Below, in pieces: positions 43,357-53,711 of a DNA stretch of 64,000 nucleotides. The DNA comes from Motiliproteus sp. MSK22-1. Its GTDB lineage: Bacteria; Pseudomonadota; Gammaproteobacteria; Pseudomonadales; Balneatricaceae. Below the pieces are notes generated by a model. That model was not told where the DNA came from. It saw nothing but the letters and a program-made list of their open reading frames with translations, and did not search any database. Each line of letters opens with the position of its first letter. Position 1 is the stretch's first letter. A program made the position numbers and the translations under genes. The stretch covers positions 62,001-126,000 of the forward strand of contig NZ_MIEQ01000017.1 of the NCBI RefSeq assembly GCF_001968815.1. The letters run 5' to 3'.

Positions 43357-45261
43357 ATGATTCAGCTACAAGCATTAAGTCTACAGCGTGGAAAGACACT
43401 GCTGCTAGAACAGGTCGATTTACGAGTTCACCCGGGCCAGAAGGTCGGGGTGATTGGCGCTAATGGCAGTGGTAAGTCCAGTTTATTCAAAATGATACTG
43501 GGACAGCTTCACCACGATACCGGCGATCTTTTTATCCCGAAAGGATGGCAAATTGCCCATATGGCTCAGGAGGTTGAAGTCCTTGAGCGCAGTGCCATTG
43601 ATCATGTTCTGGATGGAGATCAGCCACTGCGTCAGTTGCAGCAGGCTATTGCTGAGGCAGAACAAGCGGAAGAGCACCATAAGTTAGGCGAACTGTACGC
43701 TCAATACGATGCAATTGATGGTTATACGGCGACAGCGCGAGCAGAGCAGTTGCTTCATGGCTTAGGTTTTATGCAAATCGATTGTCAACGTTCAGTATCC
43801 GAGTTCTCCGGAGGTTGGCGAATTCGTTTGAACCTTGCCCAGGCGTTGATGTGCCGGTCTGATCTGTTGCTGTTGGACGAACCGACCAACCACTTGGACT
43901 TGGATGCAGCGCTGTGGCTGGAGCAATGGCTCAGGGGCTATGAAGGTACCCTGTTGCTGATTTCTCATGACCGTGACTTTCTTGATCGTGTTGTGACTCA
44001 TATCGCTCATATTGAAAGAACTAAAATCAACCTTTATCGCGGGAACTATACGGCCTTTGAGCTACTTCGTGCTGAGCGTTTGGCCCAGCAACAGGCTTCC
44101 TTTATCAAACAACAGGACCAAATTGCCCATATCGAAAGTTTTATTCGTCGCTTTAAAGCCAAGGCGACTAAAGCCAAGCAGGCACAGAGCCGGATAAAAC
44201 AATTGGAGCGAATGGAAAAAATTGCTCCTGCCCATGTGGATTCCCCCTTCAGTTTTACGTTCTATGGCGAGCGAAAATTATCGAATCCTCTGCTGAACCT
44301 TCACCAAGCTGATTTAGGCTATGGGGCCTCATCGATACTCTCAAAGGTTTCATTGAACCTGCAGCCGGATATGAGGATTGGATTGTTAGGACCCAATGGA
44401 GCGGGTAAGTCAACGCTGATCAAATCCCTGGTGGGAGAACAATCACTTTTGTCGGGTGATCGGGTGGAAGGTGAAAACCTTCGGATTGGCTACTTTGCTC
44501 AGCACCAGTTGGAAGCTTTGGATTTGGAGGCAAGCCCACTGCTACATCTACAACGGCTGTCTCCTAAATCTTCTGAACAGGAGATTCGCAATTTTCTGGG
44601 GGGATTTGGATTTGTTGGCGACGATGCGTTAGATACAGTTAGACACTTTTCTGGTGGAGAAAAAGCTCGTCTGGCACTGTCGTTAATTGCCTGGCAACAG
44701 CCAAACCTCCTGCTGATGGATGAGCCAACTAACCACCTGGATCTGGAGGTTCGGCACGCCTTAACACTTGCATTACAGGACTTTCCGGGAGCGTTGATAC
44801 TGGTTTCTCATGATCGACATTTATTGAGCAACTGTGTCGATCAGTTTTTGCTGGTCAGTGATGGTTCTGTCAGCGAATATGAAGGAGATCTGGATGATTA
44901 TGCCGCATGGCTCAGCAGTCGGAATAAACCGGAGCCTATCGTTGCTGATCAGAGTCAGGCCGAAGATCGGGGAGAGTCGGCGCAAGACAGGCGAGAGCGC
45001 AAGCGTCTGGAGGCGGAGAGACGACAGCAGCTGGCTCCCTTGAGAAAGGCTGTAGCTAAGCTGGAAAAACAGTTAGAGCAGTTGCATGAACAGCAGCAAT
45101 CATTAGAGACCCGTTTAGCAGATCCGGCGATCTATGAAGACAGCCGCAAGCCCGAATTAAAGGAACTGCTTCAAGCTCAGGCCAATGTTGACCGGCAGTT
45201 GGAAGAAGTTGAAGAAGAGTGGATGCTTCAATCAGAACAGCTGGAAGCCCTTTCTGACTAA
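43357..45261 (+). CDS. yheS: ABC-F family ATPase YheS
   Basis: ABC-F proteins act on the ribosome rather than as transporters. The 634-residue protein has two ABC domains with Walker A GANGSGKSS and GPNGAGKST, signatures SEFSGGWRIRLNLAQAL and RHFSGGEKARLALSL, and Walker B LLLLDEPTNHLDLD and LLMDEPTNHLDLE. The linker RRFKAKATKAKQAQSRIKQLERM is typical. A C-terminal coiled coil (about 540-634) completes the YheS layout. The ATG at 43357 (MIQLQALSLQRGK) aligns with E. coli YheS; a GTG six codons earlier is less likely. Confidence 0.94.
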   Translation: MIQLQALSLQRGKTLLLEQVDLRVHPGQKVGVIGANGSGKSSLFKMILGQLHHDTGDLFIPKGWQIAHMAQEVEVLERSAIDHVLDGDQPLRQLQQAIAEAEQAEEHHKLGELYAQYDAIDGYTATARAEQLLHGLGFMQIDCQRSVSEFSGGWRIRLNLAQALMCRSDLLLLDEPTNHLDLDAALWLEQWLRGYEGTLLLISHDRDFLDRVVTHIAHIERTKINLYRGNYTAFELLRAERLAQQQASFIKQQDQIAHIESFIRRFKAKATKAKQAQSRIKQLERMEKIAPAHVDSPFSFTFYGERKLSNPLLNLHQADLGYGASSILSKVSLNLQPDMRIGLLGPNGAGKSTLIKSLVGEQSLLSGDRVEGENLRIGYFAQHQLEALDLEASPLLHLQRLSPKSSEQEIRNFLGGFGFVGDDALDTVRHFSGGEKARLALSLIAWQQPNLLLMDEPTNHLDLEVRHALTLALQDFPGALILVSHDRHLLSNCVDQFLLVSDGSVSEYEGDLDDYAAWLSSRNKPEPIVADQSQAEDRGESAQDRRERKRLEAERRQQLAPLRKAVAKLEKQLEQLHEQQQSLETRLADPAIYEDSRKPELKELLQAQANVDRQLEEVEEEWMLQSEQLEALSD

Positions 45262-45368
45262 ATAAATCAGTATCTGCTGACTACCTGCTTTCAGTGTATA
45301 TCTGGTCTGTAATCTCTGCCGGATAGTGAGAACTCACTTTCATGGGCTAGATTGACCTGTTTGAATTT

Positions 45369-45396
45369 CGCCCCTTTCTGTGCAGTGAAAGGGGCG
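45369..45396. terminator. Hairpin between yheS and the HDOD gene
   Basis: CGCCCCTTTC (45369-45378) pairs perfectly with GAAAGGGGCG (45387-45396) around an 8-base loop, between convergent genes. No T-run follows; position and a 10-bp GC-rich stem support terminator function. Confidence 0.6.
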
Positions 45397-45405
45397 GTTG
45401 GAGGG

Positions 45406-46686
45406 TTAGCTTGCTTTTAGAACTCGAGTCATTTCAGCAAGGTCTTCTTCTTTGTGATGGACCTTATCAAAAACTTCCTCGACCTGCTCCGGTGTCAGAT
45501 TCAATTCTTCATACAAAGAACCTGGAATGTCACCACAGGGGCCATCCCCGATATTGTGCTTGCGAAGAATTCGCAGACATAGATTAGTCAGCAGTGCATA
45601 TTCACGATGTTCGCCCTGATACTCAAGGTCATTCTGATAGCGAATAGCACGGTAAACTTCTTCTGGCAGGTTCCAGGTTTCCATTAACCAGGCACCTATC
45701 TGTTCTCGCGTCACATTAATAATCTGTTTTTCGATGTGTTCATGGTTGAGGTGTGGATTAGCCTCAACGTAGCGGGATACCAGAGAGAAATGTGGGGGGA
45801 AGATGTGCGCCAGGGCAAGGTAACCGAAGTTGTGTAGCAGGCCTGCCAGATAGCCAAGACCTGGGTGCGGTCTGTTCTCTGGGGGCATCTTCTTGATTAA
45901 CCGTTCTGCCAGGATTGCACAGTAGACTGATTGCAGCCAGTAAGGAGTGCTTCCTCTGGGAGTATCTTTGGGGATAGTCAAAGTTTTCCCCATTGCGATA
46001 CCGAGCGCCAGATTGACGACGAGATCATAGCCTAGCACGCGAACAATGGCGTCCTGAATCGAATGAATGCTGCCGGGCGCTGCGTAATAAGGTGAAGCCG
46101 ACCAGCTCATAACCTGAGCTGACAGGCTGGGATCCATTTTTACAATCGGCACCAGATCGTCAACTCCGGCGGTTGGATTGGATCGCAGCTGGATAATCTT
46201 CTGTGCAGTTGGAGGCAGAGTTGGCAAGCCCAGGGTATCTTCCAAGCGTTGTTTTATTCGCAAAGCTGTAAACTTTTCTACGGCTCGAGTGATAACTGTT
46301 ACATCATCGCCCTGAGGCTGCTTGGCTTCTATTGCCTCTGGTGTCAGTCCCAGGGTGCTGCGAATCGCCTCAGGATTGATCAGTTGTCGGTTAATCTCAA
46401 AAGTACGGCCTGAATGAGGTTCAAACAGTATTAATGTTGCGGCTTCGGTACAGCTGTTATCCATTAATGTTGGCAGGCTCAGCAGTTTGGCCAGTCCTGC
46501 TTCATTTTCTAGAGCTTGCTGAGTGAAAAACTTATTGGAGTCATTGGCGGTCAAAGGCTGTAAGTGTCGACCGGTTTCTTTCCACACGCTTACCAAGTTG
46601 AGAAGCTGATTGTGGGGGAGTAGCACGAGCATTTTCCCCTGGGAATCGTGCAACATTAAGATTCGAATTGTTTGATCATCAACCAT
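45406..46686 (-). CDS. HDOD-domain signalling protein with YbaK-like N-terminus
   Basis: This 426-residue cytoplasmic protein has two parts. Residues 1-115 (MLVLLPHNQLLNLVSVWKETGRHLQPL and following) resemble a degenerate YbaK/aminoacyl-tRNA deacylase fold. Residues about 145-345 form an HDOD domain, with LGLPTLPPTAQKIIQLRSNP, MDPSLSAQVMSWSASPYY, IQDAIVRVLGYDLVVNLALG and GLLHNFGYLAL. In HDOD the metal-binding HD pair is lost or altered (here HN), so it is likely a protein-interaction module. Such proteins often sit in two-component or c-di-GMP pathways; its partner here is unknown. Confidence 0.85.
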   Translation of the reverse strand: MVDDQTIRILMLHDSQGKMLVLLPHNQLLNLVSVWKETGRHLQPLTANDSNKFFTQQALENEAGLAKLLSLPTLMDNSCTEAATLILFEPHSGRTFEINRQLINPEAIRSTLGLTPEAIEAKQPQGDDVTVITRAVEKFTALRIKQRLEDTLGLPTLPPTAQKIIQLRSNPTAGVDDLVPIVKMDPSLSAQVMSWSASPYYAAPGSIHSIQDAIVRVLGYDLVVNLALGIAMGKTLTIPKDTPRGSTPYWLQSVYCAILAERLIKKMPPENRPHPGLGYLAGLLHNFGYLALAHIFPPHFSLVSRYVEANPHLNHEHIEKQIINVTREQIGAWLMETWNLPEEVYRAIRYQNDLEYQGEHREYALLTNLCLRILRKHNIGDGPCGDIPGSLYEELNLTPEQVEEVFDKVHHKEEDLAEMTRVLKAS

Positions 46687-47083
46687 GGTATAGGGCTCTC
46701 ATCATCGAGTGCTAGTTATTCCTAGACACTACTCGCTACTTCACGCCTTGCCTTGACGGGCCTCAACGCACCGAGACCTTAGTGGCTAAATACTTTAAGA
46801 CGAATTATTGTGAAGTTTATATCAATTTTGAAATGAAATTATATTAGAGCATAAGATCAAATCGGCGATCATTATATAAACTTTAGCAGATATACCGGAA
46901 AAAAGGACCTCTGGATCAAACAGAGTTGTGTCAATACAGCGGCTAAATAGTGATTAAATAGCGGTTAATTAGCTGAGTTGATTGGTATTTGATAGACAGT
47001 CTGATGAGTAGATTGATGAATAGATCAAAAGGACCGAAGGGCTGTCGACGGTCCTGACTGTATAAGTATCGTTCTGTGGGGCG
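46687..47083. other. Intergenic region between HDOD gene and ridA
   Basis: This 397-bp, AT-rich region lies upstream of the HDOD gene and downstream of ridA. It contains the ridA-side terminator at 47030-47055 and presumably the HDOD promoter. No gene is seen. Confidence 0.5.
47030..47055 (-). terminator. Terminator of the spoT-ridA unit
   Basis: AGGACCG (47030-47036) and CGGTCCT (47049-47055) form a stem which on the minus strand is followed by TTTTGATC. It lies 29 bp beyond the ridA stop. Confidence 0.7.
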
Positions 47084-47470
47084 CTAATCGACCACCAGAA
47101 CGCCATCCATCTCGACAAGAGAGTCTTTAGGCAGTGAGGCCACACCAATAGCGGCTCGTGCTGGGTATGGCTGAGTGAAGTAGCGAGACATCACTTCATT
47201 GACAGTAGCAAAGTTACTTAGGTCAGTCAGAAATATGTTCAGTTTTACTATCTGCTGCAAGCTGCCACCGCTGGCTTCACAGACGGCCTTCAGGTTTTCA
47301 AAAACACGCACTGTCTGGGCTTCAAAACCCCCTTCAACCATTTCCATGGTCTCTGGATTCAGTGGAATCTGGCCGGAAAGATAAACAGTGTCACCCACTT
47401 TGACAGCCTGGGAGTAGGTGCCGATGGCCTGGGGGGCTTGTCCGGTCTGAATTACTGCTCTATTGCTCAT
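47084..47470 (-). CDS. ridA: Reactive intermediate/imine deaminase RidA
   Basis: RidA hydrolyses reactive enamine/imine intermediates such as 2-aminoacrylate, protecting PLP enzymes. The 128-residue YjgF-fold protein has [31 protein letters not shown], the catalytic Arg in [14 protein letters not shown], and ends VEMDGVLVV. The ATG at 47470 is six bases from AAGGA; the ATG directly before it is closer than ideal. It follows spoT on the same strand by 81 bp, a conserved pairing. Confidence 0.96.
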   Translation of the reverse strand: MSNRAVIQTGQAPQAIGTYSQAVKVGDTVYLSGQIPLNPETMEMVEGGFEAQTVRVFENLKAVCEASGGSLQQIVKLNIFLTDLSNFATVNEVMSRYFTQPYPARAAIGVASLPKDSLVEMDGVLVVD

Positions 47471-47551
47471 CATATATCCTTCTATTCTATGTAAGGCGTT
47501 GTTCTATTTATTAGGTCAATTCGTTTGTCAGGTCTACCAGTCTGGTAATCC

Positions 47552-49666
47552 TTAAGCCCGGGTAATTCTAGAGACTGATTTGAGTGCTCGCAGACGCTTC
47601 ATTACACGGGCTAAGTGTATTCTGCTTCTGACCGAAATATCCAGATGTACAGTGCTCATCTGGGCTTCTTTTTCATCGATATCGATTCGGTGTATATTCG
47701 CACCGACTGCTGAAGCCTTGGTAGCCAGTGTTGCGATTATTCCTCGTTGGGCGGCAAGTTCTACTTTTAGGCTAACTTCAAATTCGTCATCCACTGCCTT
47801 GTCCCAATCCAGATAGACACACTTTTTCGGATCATCCTGAAATTCGGTGATATTTCGGCAGTCGTCACGGTGCACCACAATGCCTCGACCAGAGCTGATA
47901 TGACCGATTATCATATCCCCTGGGATTGGGTGGCAGCAGCGAGCATAACTCAGAACCATACCTTCAGAGCCGCTGATGGAGAGCGGTCTGTTGGATGGAC
48001 GGTTAGGTAGCTTTTGCTTGGTTTCATCGTGACTGCGAGGCTTGAGTCGCTGTGCGACCATATAGGCCATTTTATTACCCAGGCCGATTTCCCTTAGGAG
48101 ATCGTCAAGAGAGAGTAGTTCGACTTCATCCAGATACTCTTTCAATACCGCTTCGTCGAGGGAGTCCACCGTTGTATCGAAGTTTGCCAGGAACTGATTC
48201 AACAGGCGATTACCCAAAGCAATGGATTCGCCCTGCTCCTTGGTTTTCAGGAAGTGGCGGATATTGGTTCGGGCTTTACCGGTGGTGACAAAGTTGAGCC
48301 AGGCCATATTGGGCTGAGCACTGGGGGTGGTGATGATCTCTACAGTCTGACCGCTTTCCAAAGGGGTGCTAAGCGGTGCCAGGCGTCGATTAATGCGACA
48401 GGATACACAGCTGTTGCCGATATCAGTATGGACTGCATAGGCGAAGTCGACAGGGGTTGCCCCCTTGGGTAACTCCAGAATACGTCCTTGAGGTGTGAAG
48501 ACATAAACCTCATCGGCAAACAGATCTATCTTGACGTTTTCGATAAACTCCATTGAGTCGCCTGCCTGGCGCTGCATTTCCAGCAGGCCCTGAACCCATT
48601 GGCGGGCTCTGTTGTAACTGGCCTCGTTATCCTTACCTGCTTTGTAATCGCCATGGGAGGCAATGCCCTGGGTGGCAATCGCTTCCATTTCCTCGGTGCG
48701 GATCTGTATCTCAATGGTAATATCACGAGCGCCGAATAGATCGGTGTGGAGGGACTGATAACCGTTGGCCTTAGGTATCGCTATGTAATCTTTAAATCGG
48801 CCTGCAACGGGCTTGTAGAGGTTATGTACGGCACCAAGAATGCGGTAACAGGTATCAATCTTGTCGGTGACGATGCGAAAAGCAAAGACATCCATGATTT
48901 CAGCGAAGGATTTCTTCTGTGTCACCATCTTCCGGTAGATACTATAGAGGTGTTTTTCCCTGCCTTTGATATCACCGGGTAACCCTTCTCGTTCCAGACA
49001 GTCTTCGAGAGTTTTCTCAATTTTTTCGATCATATCGAAACGGTTGCCGCGAGCCTGTTGTACCGCCCGTCCGACGTACTTGTAGCGCATCGGGTAGTAG
49101 GCTCGGAAGGCAAGGTCCTGTAGTTCCATATGGATGTCGTGCATACCCAGCCGACTGGCAATAGGTGCATATATATCGAGGGTTTCCCGGGCGATTCTAC
49201 GTTGCTTGGCAGGAGGCATGACGCCAAGCGTACGCATATTGTGAAGCCGATCTCCAAGCTTGACCAGAATCACGCGGATATCTTCGGCCATTGCCATGAC
49301 CATTTTCTGGAAATTTTCGGCCTGAGCCTCGGCTTTGGTTTCAAAATGCAAATGAGTCAGTTTGCTTACACCATCAACGATGCTGGTAATGGTGTCGCCA
49401 AATTGATCGCTGAGATCAGCCTTATCGATCTGCGTGTCTTCAATGACATCATGCAACATCGCCGCCATCAGGCTTTGATGATCCATATTCATCTCAGAAA
49501 GAATTGACGCAACCGCGAGGGGGTGGGTGACGTAGGGCTCGCCACTTTTGCGCCGTTGCCCGTCGTGAGCTTGCTCGGCGTAAAAATAGGCACGTCTGAC
49601 CTGATTGACCTGCTGAATGTCCAGGTAATCGGTCAGGCGTTGAGAAAGATCGTATATTGTGGGCAT
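47552..49666 (-). CDS. spoT: Bifunctional (p)ppGpp synthetase/hydrolase SpoT
   Basis: SpoT controls the stringent-response nucleotide (p)ppGpp. The 704-residue protein has an intact hydrolase HD site (YVTHPLAVASIL and H72-D73 in LHDVIEDT), a synthetase domain with RFKDYIAIPKANGYQSLHT and EIQIRTEEME, a TGS domain (VYVFTPQGRILELPKGATPVDFAYAVHT), and a C-terminal ACT domain. The usual AHW after the synthetase appears as SHG (337-339). The ATG at 49666 has GGGAG upstream; the GTG just before it is unlikely. It stands in the gmk-rpoZ-spoT-ridA block. Confidence 0.96.
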   Translation of the reverse strand: MPTIYDLSQRLTDYLDIQQVNQVRRAYFYAEQAHDGQRRKSGEPYVTHPLAVASILSEMNMDHQSLMAAMLHDVIEDTQIDKADLSDQFGDTITSIVDGVSKLTHLHFETKAEAQAENFQKMVMAMAEDIRVILVKLGDRLHNMRTLGVMPPAKQRRIARETLDIYAPIASRLGMHDIHMELQDLAFRAYYPMRYKYVGRAVQQARGNRFDMIEKIEKTLEDCLEREGLPGDIKGREKHLYSIYRKMVTQKKSFAEIMDVFAFRIVTDKIDTCYRILGAVHNLYKPVAGRFKDYIAIPKANGYQSLHTDLFGARDITIEIQIRTEEMEAIATQGIASHGDYKAGKDNEASYNRARQWVQGLLEMQRQAGDSMEFIENVKIDLFADEVYVFTPQGRILELPKGATPVDFAYAVHTDIGNSCVSCRINRRLAPLSTPLESGQTVEIITTPSAQPNMAWLNFVTTGKARTNIRHFLKTKEQGESIALGNRLLNQFLANFDTTVDSLDEAVLKEYLDEVELLSLDDLLREIGLGNKMAYMVAQRLKPRSHDETKQKLPNRPSNRPLSISGSEGMVLSYARCCHPIPGDMIIGHISSGRGIVVHRDDCRNITEFQDDPKKCVYLDWDKAVDDEFEVSLKVELAAQRGIIATLATKASAVGANIHRIDIDEKEAQMSTVHLDISVRSRIHLARVMKRLRALKSVSRITRA

Positions 49667-49801
49667 CACAACTCCCTGCCTACTGAAATGGCAAAGAGTT
49701 GCCTGCTAACCAAAAAAGGTGCCGACTACTCTCAAAGAGCAGTGTTTAAGAATAGCCTTTTAACCAGAGCGTTTCTTAACAAGGACCTTAGTTTTAAGCG
49801 C

Positions 49802-50053
49802 TTAACTCTCTACCGCTGGTGCTTCACTCAGTAGAGCTTCCATTTCAATCGGCTTATCTACAAGAATGTCTGCGTTAATGTGTCCTTCTGCAATCTCGCG
49901 CAGGGCGACAACAGTGGGCTTGTCATTCTCCCACTCTACCATTGGTTCTTTGCCGCCGGTAGCCAGCTGACGAGCACGTTTGGACGAAACCATAATCAGC
50001 TCGAAGCGATTTTCGACATTTTCAAGACAATCTTCAACGGTTACACGGGCCAT
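49802..50053 (-). CDS. rpoZ: RNA polymerase omega subunit
   Basis: Omega binds the beta' subunit, aids RNA polymerase assembly, and forms part of a ppGpp site. The 83-residue protein begins [30 protein letters not shown], the family signature, and includes [18 protein letters not shown] precedes the ATG. It lies between gmk and spoT; the 135-bp gap to spoT shows no gene. Confidence 0.97.
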   Translation of the reverse strand: MARVTVEDCLENVENRFELIMVSSKRARQLATGGKEPMVEWENDKPTVVALREIAEGHINADILVDKPIEMEALLSEAPAVES

Positions 50054-50182
50054 ATTAAACCTCTAAGGGTGTTCAGTATTCTAATAGAGCTTGAAGCCCG
50101 TTGGATGCATTATCCTACTGCAATGCAAAAAATCCAACAGGCCCATAGAAATCAGCTCGCCAGTGTACAGAATCTACCCCCA

Positions 50183-50800
<618 letters not shown>

Positions 50801-51011
50801 TTATCAGTCTTCTTGCTGTAAATGTTACTGGCTTAAGGGGCCTGCCTGTCCAATCTACTCTGGTATGGTTAGCCATAAGACAGGTGGGTAACTGGGTATA
50901 ACCGGGATAATAACACCATCTTCGATGCTATTTCATTCCGAGGTCAAAGCCAGCAGCCAAGGCTCAAGTCATTGTGAGGAAAACTACAGCCTGTACTCGG
51001 CACTCTTGTAT

Positions 51012-52616
51012 TCAAGCGGCAACCTGAGTGATCTTAAAGCGGGCGATCAGCTGATTCAGCTGTTGCACCTGTTTGGTTATTTCCTGCATCGATTCGAGCA
51101 TCATGTTGGCGGATTCGTTGGTGTCGTTGGCAATCCCAGAAATATGAACGATATTTTGATTCATTTCTTCTGCTACAGCACTCTGTTGTTCCGTAGCTGT
51201 GGCAATCTGAATATTCTGGTTGCTGATGGTGCTAATGGCATCAACAATTCTTGTCAGTGCCAATTCGGCCTGAGTTGCTGATTCTGCTGAGGTCTTGGCG
51301 CGACTTGCGCTGTTTTTCATAGCCGTAACAGCGTTGCGTGACTGGTGCTGCAATTGTTCGATTATGGTGTTGATCTGGCGGGTAGAGTCCTGAGTGCGTT
51401 GAGCAAGATTGCGAACTTCATCGGCTACCACGGCAAACCCCCTGCCTTGTTCGCCTGCTCGTGCTGCCTCAATGGCGGCGTTTAATGCGAGTAGATTGGT
51501 TTGGTCCGCAATGCTGGTAATAACCTCTAAGAATTCACCGATGGCAGCGCTTTCTTTTTCTAACTGGACAAGAATTTCGGTGGTCTGATCCAGCTCCTTA
51601 GTGGTACCGAGTATGCTTTGGTGAGTATGGGCCATAACCTGATGGCCGCTACTGGCATCTCTGTCTGCGGTGCTGGCTGCTGTTGCTGCCTGGTTGGCAT
51701 TTTCGGCGATATTGAGAACAGTGGCGCTCATTTCCTGCATGGCTGTTGCAACCTGATCGATATCCGAATGCTGCTGCTCAACTTGCTGACCGGTACTGAT
51801 GGCAATCTCAAGTACCTGTTCAGCATGTTGTTGTACCGTCCGGCTTTTGTCAGTCACTCCGGCAATAACATCACCCACTTGGGAAAGCATTTTGTTATAG
51901 GCCAAAAACATTTCGCCCACTTCGTTGTCTTTATATTTAACGTCGATCTTTCGGGTGAAATCTCCGTCCGCAATAGCTATCAGATGCTCCTTTAAAATCA
52001 GGATCTGATCCATCATAAAGGCAAGTCCAAACATCCGGCCAAGTACTACCAGTAGTAATATACCGGCGGTCATCCCCAACGCCAGGATTTGTTGATTCTG
52101 GACAGACCGGGTGGAGTCCGCGGCCATCATGGTCACGGCCTTGTTCATTTCTAACAAAATGACCGGAGACTGGTCATGCACTGCCTTAAGTTGGTTCGGG
52201 TTTTCGAGATAATTGGATATAGCGGACTGGTAGTGTTGCCAGAGTTGTCCCACATGCTCCAGTTGCTTTCGAATTTCAGCGTTGGCGGGGGCGCTGATGC
52301 CACTTTCTGGATTGCCATTAATCAGGTGTAGATGAGAATCACTGAACAGTTTTATCGTTTTCTCCAGAACCGCTTTTTCCTCAACGCCTTGTACGACCAT
52401 CATTGCTTCTTTTGCCAACCGCTGACTGAGCATGCGCTGGCGGCCTGCCTCATTGATTGTTGCTGCATCGTTAGACAAGGAAAAATAGAGAGAAACAGCG
52501 GTAATTACGGCAAATACAAAGATTAAAAAGTAAGAAAATGAGAACTGGCGGGAGATTGTCTTAAGTCCGATCAAGCGCAGAATTCGGTCGATTAAATGGG
52601 CGACTTGCTGGTACAT
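51012..52616 (-). CDS. Methyl-accepting chemotaxis protein with PilJ-type sensor
   Basis: This 534-residue inner-membrane chemoreceptor has a first membrane helix (about 26-47), a periplasmic domain of about 130 residues starting with [20 protein letters not shown], the PilJ/NarX-like box, and a second helix (about 177-202). HAMP (205-258) and a cytoplasmic signalling domain follow, with the tip [20 protein letters not shown]. PilJ-type receptors signal to twitching or flagellar systems; no che or pil genes are near, so the pathway is unknown. GGAAGA precedes the ATG. The C-terminus lacks a CheR-tethering pentapeptide. Confidence 0.92.
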   Translation of the reverse strand: MYQQVAHLIDRILRLIGLKTISRQFSFSYFLIFVFAVITAVSLYFSLSNDAATINEAGRQRMLSQRLAKEAMMVVQGVEEKAVLEKTIKLFSDSHLHLINGNPESGISAPANAEIRKQLEHVGQLWQHYQSAISNYLENPNQLKAVHDQSPVILLEMNKAVTMMAADSTRSVQNQQILALGMTAGILLLVVLGRMFGLAFMMDQILILKEHLIAIADGDFTRKIDVKYKDNEVGEMFLAYNKMLSQVGDVIAGVTDKSRTVQQHAEQVLEIAISTGQQVEQQHSDIDQVATAMQEMSATVLNIAENANQAATAASTADRDASSGHQVMAHTHQSILGTTKELDQTTEILVQLEKESAAIGEFLEVITSIADQTNLLALNAAIEAARAGEQGRGFAVVADEVRNLAQRTQDSTRQINTIIEQLQHQSRNAVTAMKNSASRAKTSAESATQAELALTRIVDAISTISNQNIQIATATEQQSAVAEEMNQNIVHISGIANDTNESANMMLESMQEITKQVQQLNQLIARFKITQVAA

Positions 52617-52968
52617 GGGATCTTCCTTAAGCTACGCTTGGCTGGGTTAAGCGTTGTTTCTGTAGAGTGCGTTAACCGATACTTAAAACGAATGTTTAAG
52701 TGAAGAGTTATACGCTGCCCGACTCAAGCTGCAATTGACGAGTGTCAAATCTGTATTTAACCAGACTCGATGTCGGGTTGGGGGATCAGGACAAAAGATC
52801 AGGAGATTGCAGAAGATTTGCTTGATAGGAGCTGTTCCCTCTTATAGTGGAGGTATGAGGGTACTTTTAGATGACTCTTATATAGGAAAGAGTCATCTTA
52901 TTGCAGCGTTAAAGGCAGTTGCCGCCGAGAGGGAGACTCTTTTATCCATTGCATAGCAATAACAAAAA
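52617..52968. other. Intergenic region with a perfect hairpin between chemoreceptor gene and yajD
   Basis: This 352-bp region has no credible gene. AGATGACTCTT (52869-52879) and AAGAGTCATCT (52888-52898) form a perfect 11-bp stem with an 8-base loop, 71 bp beyond the yajD stop on the minus strand. A TTG-initiated 73-codon frame at 52735 spans it but has no ribosome site or family resemblance. Confidence 0.55.
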
Positions 52969-53349
52969 CTATTTACCTTTTAACAAATCTTTCAGATTGG
53001 CGAAGGGTTGACTGGTCGCCGCTTCCAATTTGTCTCCTCCGGCGACGGTCTGACTGTATTCCGCGGTATCAACATAGCGACTATGTTCATTGTCATGGCA
53101 ATAGAGGCATAGCAGTTCCCAATTGCTGCCATCTGGTGGATTATTGTCATGGTTGTGGTCTCGATGATGGACGGTTAATTCGGACAGGTTGGCGCGAGTA
53201 AACTCTCGCGCACAGCGACCACAAACCCAAGGGTACATTTTCAGGGATTTTTCCCGATATCCCGCTTCACGATCCGCCTGGCTTTGCTGGGCCTGGCCAA
53301 TGATCTTTTTCAGATTATCGCTGTTTGGACCTGTGCTTTTGGTGGACAT
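52969..53349 (-). CDS. yajD: YajD family HNH nuclease
   Basis: This 126-residue HNH-fold protein aligns with E. coli YajD: REKSLKMYPWVCGRCAREF, LTVHHRDHNHDNNPPDGSNWELLCLYCHDNEHSRY and the C-terminal PFANLKDLLKGK. The zinc ligands CGRC and CLYC and the HH of the active site are intact. The frame continues upstream to 53541, but the ATG at 53349 has AGGAG seven bases before it. The biological role of YajD is not established. Confidence 0.93.
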   Translation of the reverse strand: MSTKSTGPNSDNLKKIIGQAQQSQADREAGYREKSLKMYPWVCGRCAREFTRANLSELTVHHRDHNHDNNPPDGSNWELLCLYCHDNEHSRYVDTAEYSQTVAGGDKLEAATSQPFANLKDLLKGK

Positions 53350-53711
53350 GTTGTTCTCCTGTACGATTCTTTGGTCCGTTGTGGATCGGTATTTGTACTG
53401 TTGACCTGAGTATAGAGTCTGATCAGCCCCATGGTCTGTTAAAGATAATATCTTGCTCAGCGTAGAATATGTCAACTTGGAAATGGTTAAAGGTACTTTA
53501 ATTTTGAAAAGATAGTTATGGGTCCGCATGAGAGGATACAAGGCTCTCTATTCATCGGAAGCTATGTTTATAACCTGACCACAACTAAGAAACAGAATTC
53601 AAGATGATGTGGCTCGTTCAAACAGGTAGGCTAACGGCTTTTGATGGTCGGGTTGTCGTCAAGACAAGAAACCTGAGCTGATTGGCTTTAGATACAGCAG
53701 GAAGTTTGCTA
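53350..53711. other. Intergenic region between divergent yajD and the helicase gene
   Basis: This 362-bp region must hold both promoters. No gene, repeat or operator clear enough to name was seen. Confidence 0.45.

Noticed and set aside
52735-52956. TTG-initiated 73-codon plus-strand frame
   Set aside because: No ribosome site, no recognisable motif, and it runs through the perfect hairpin at 52869-52898.
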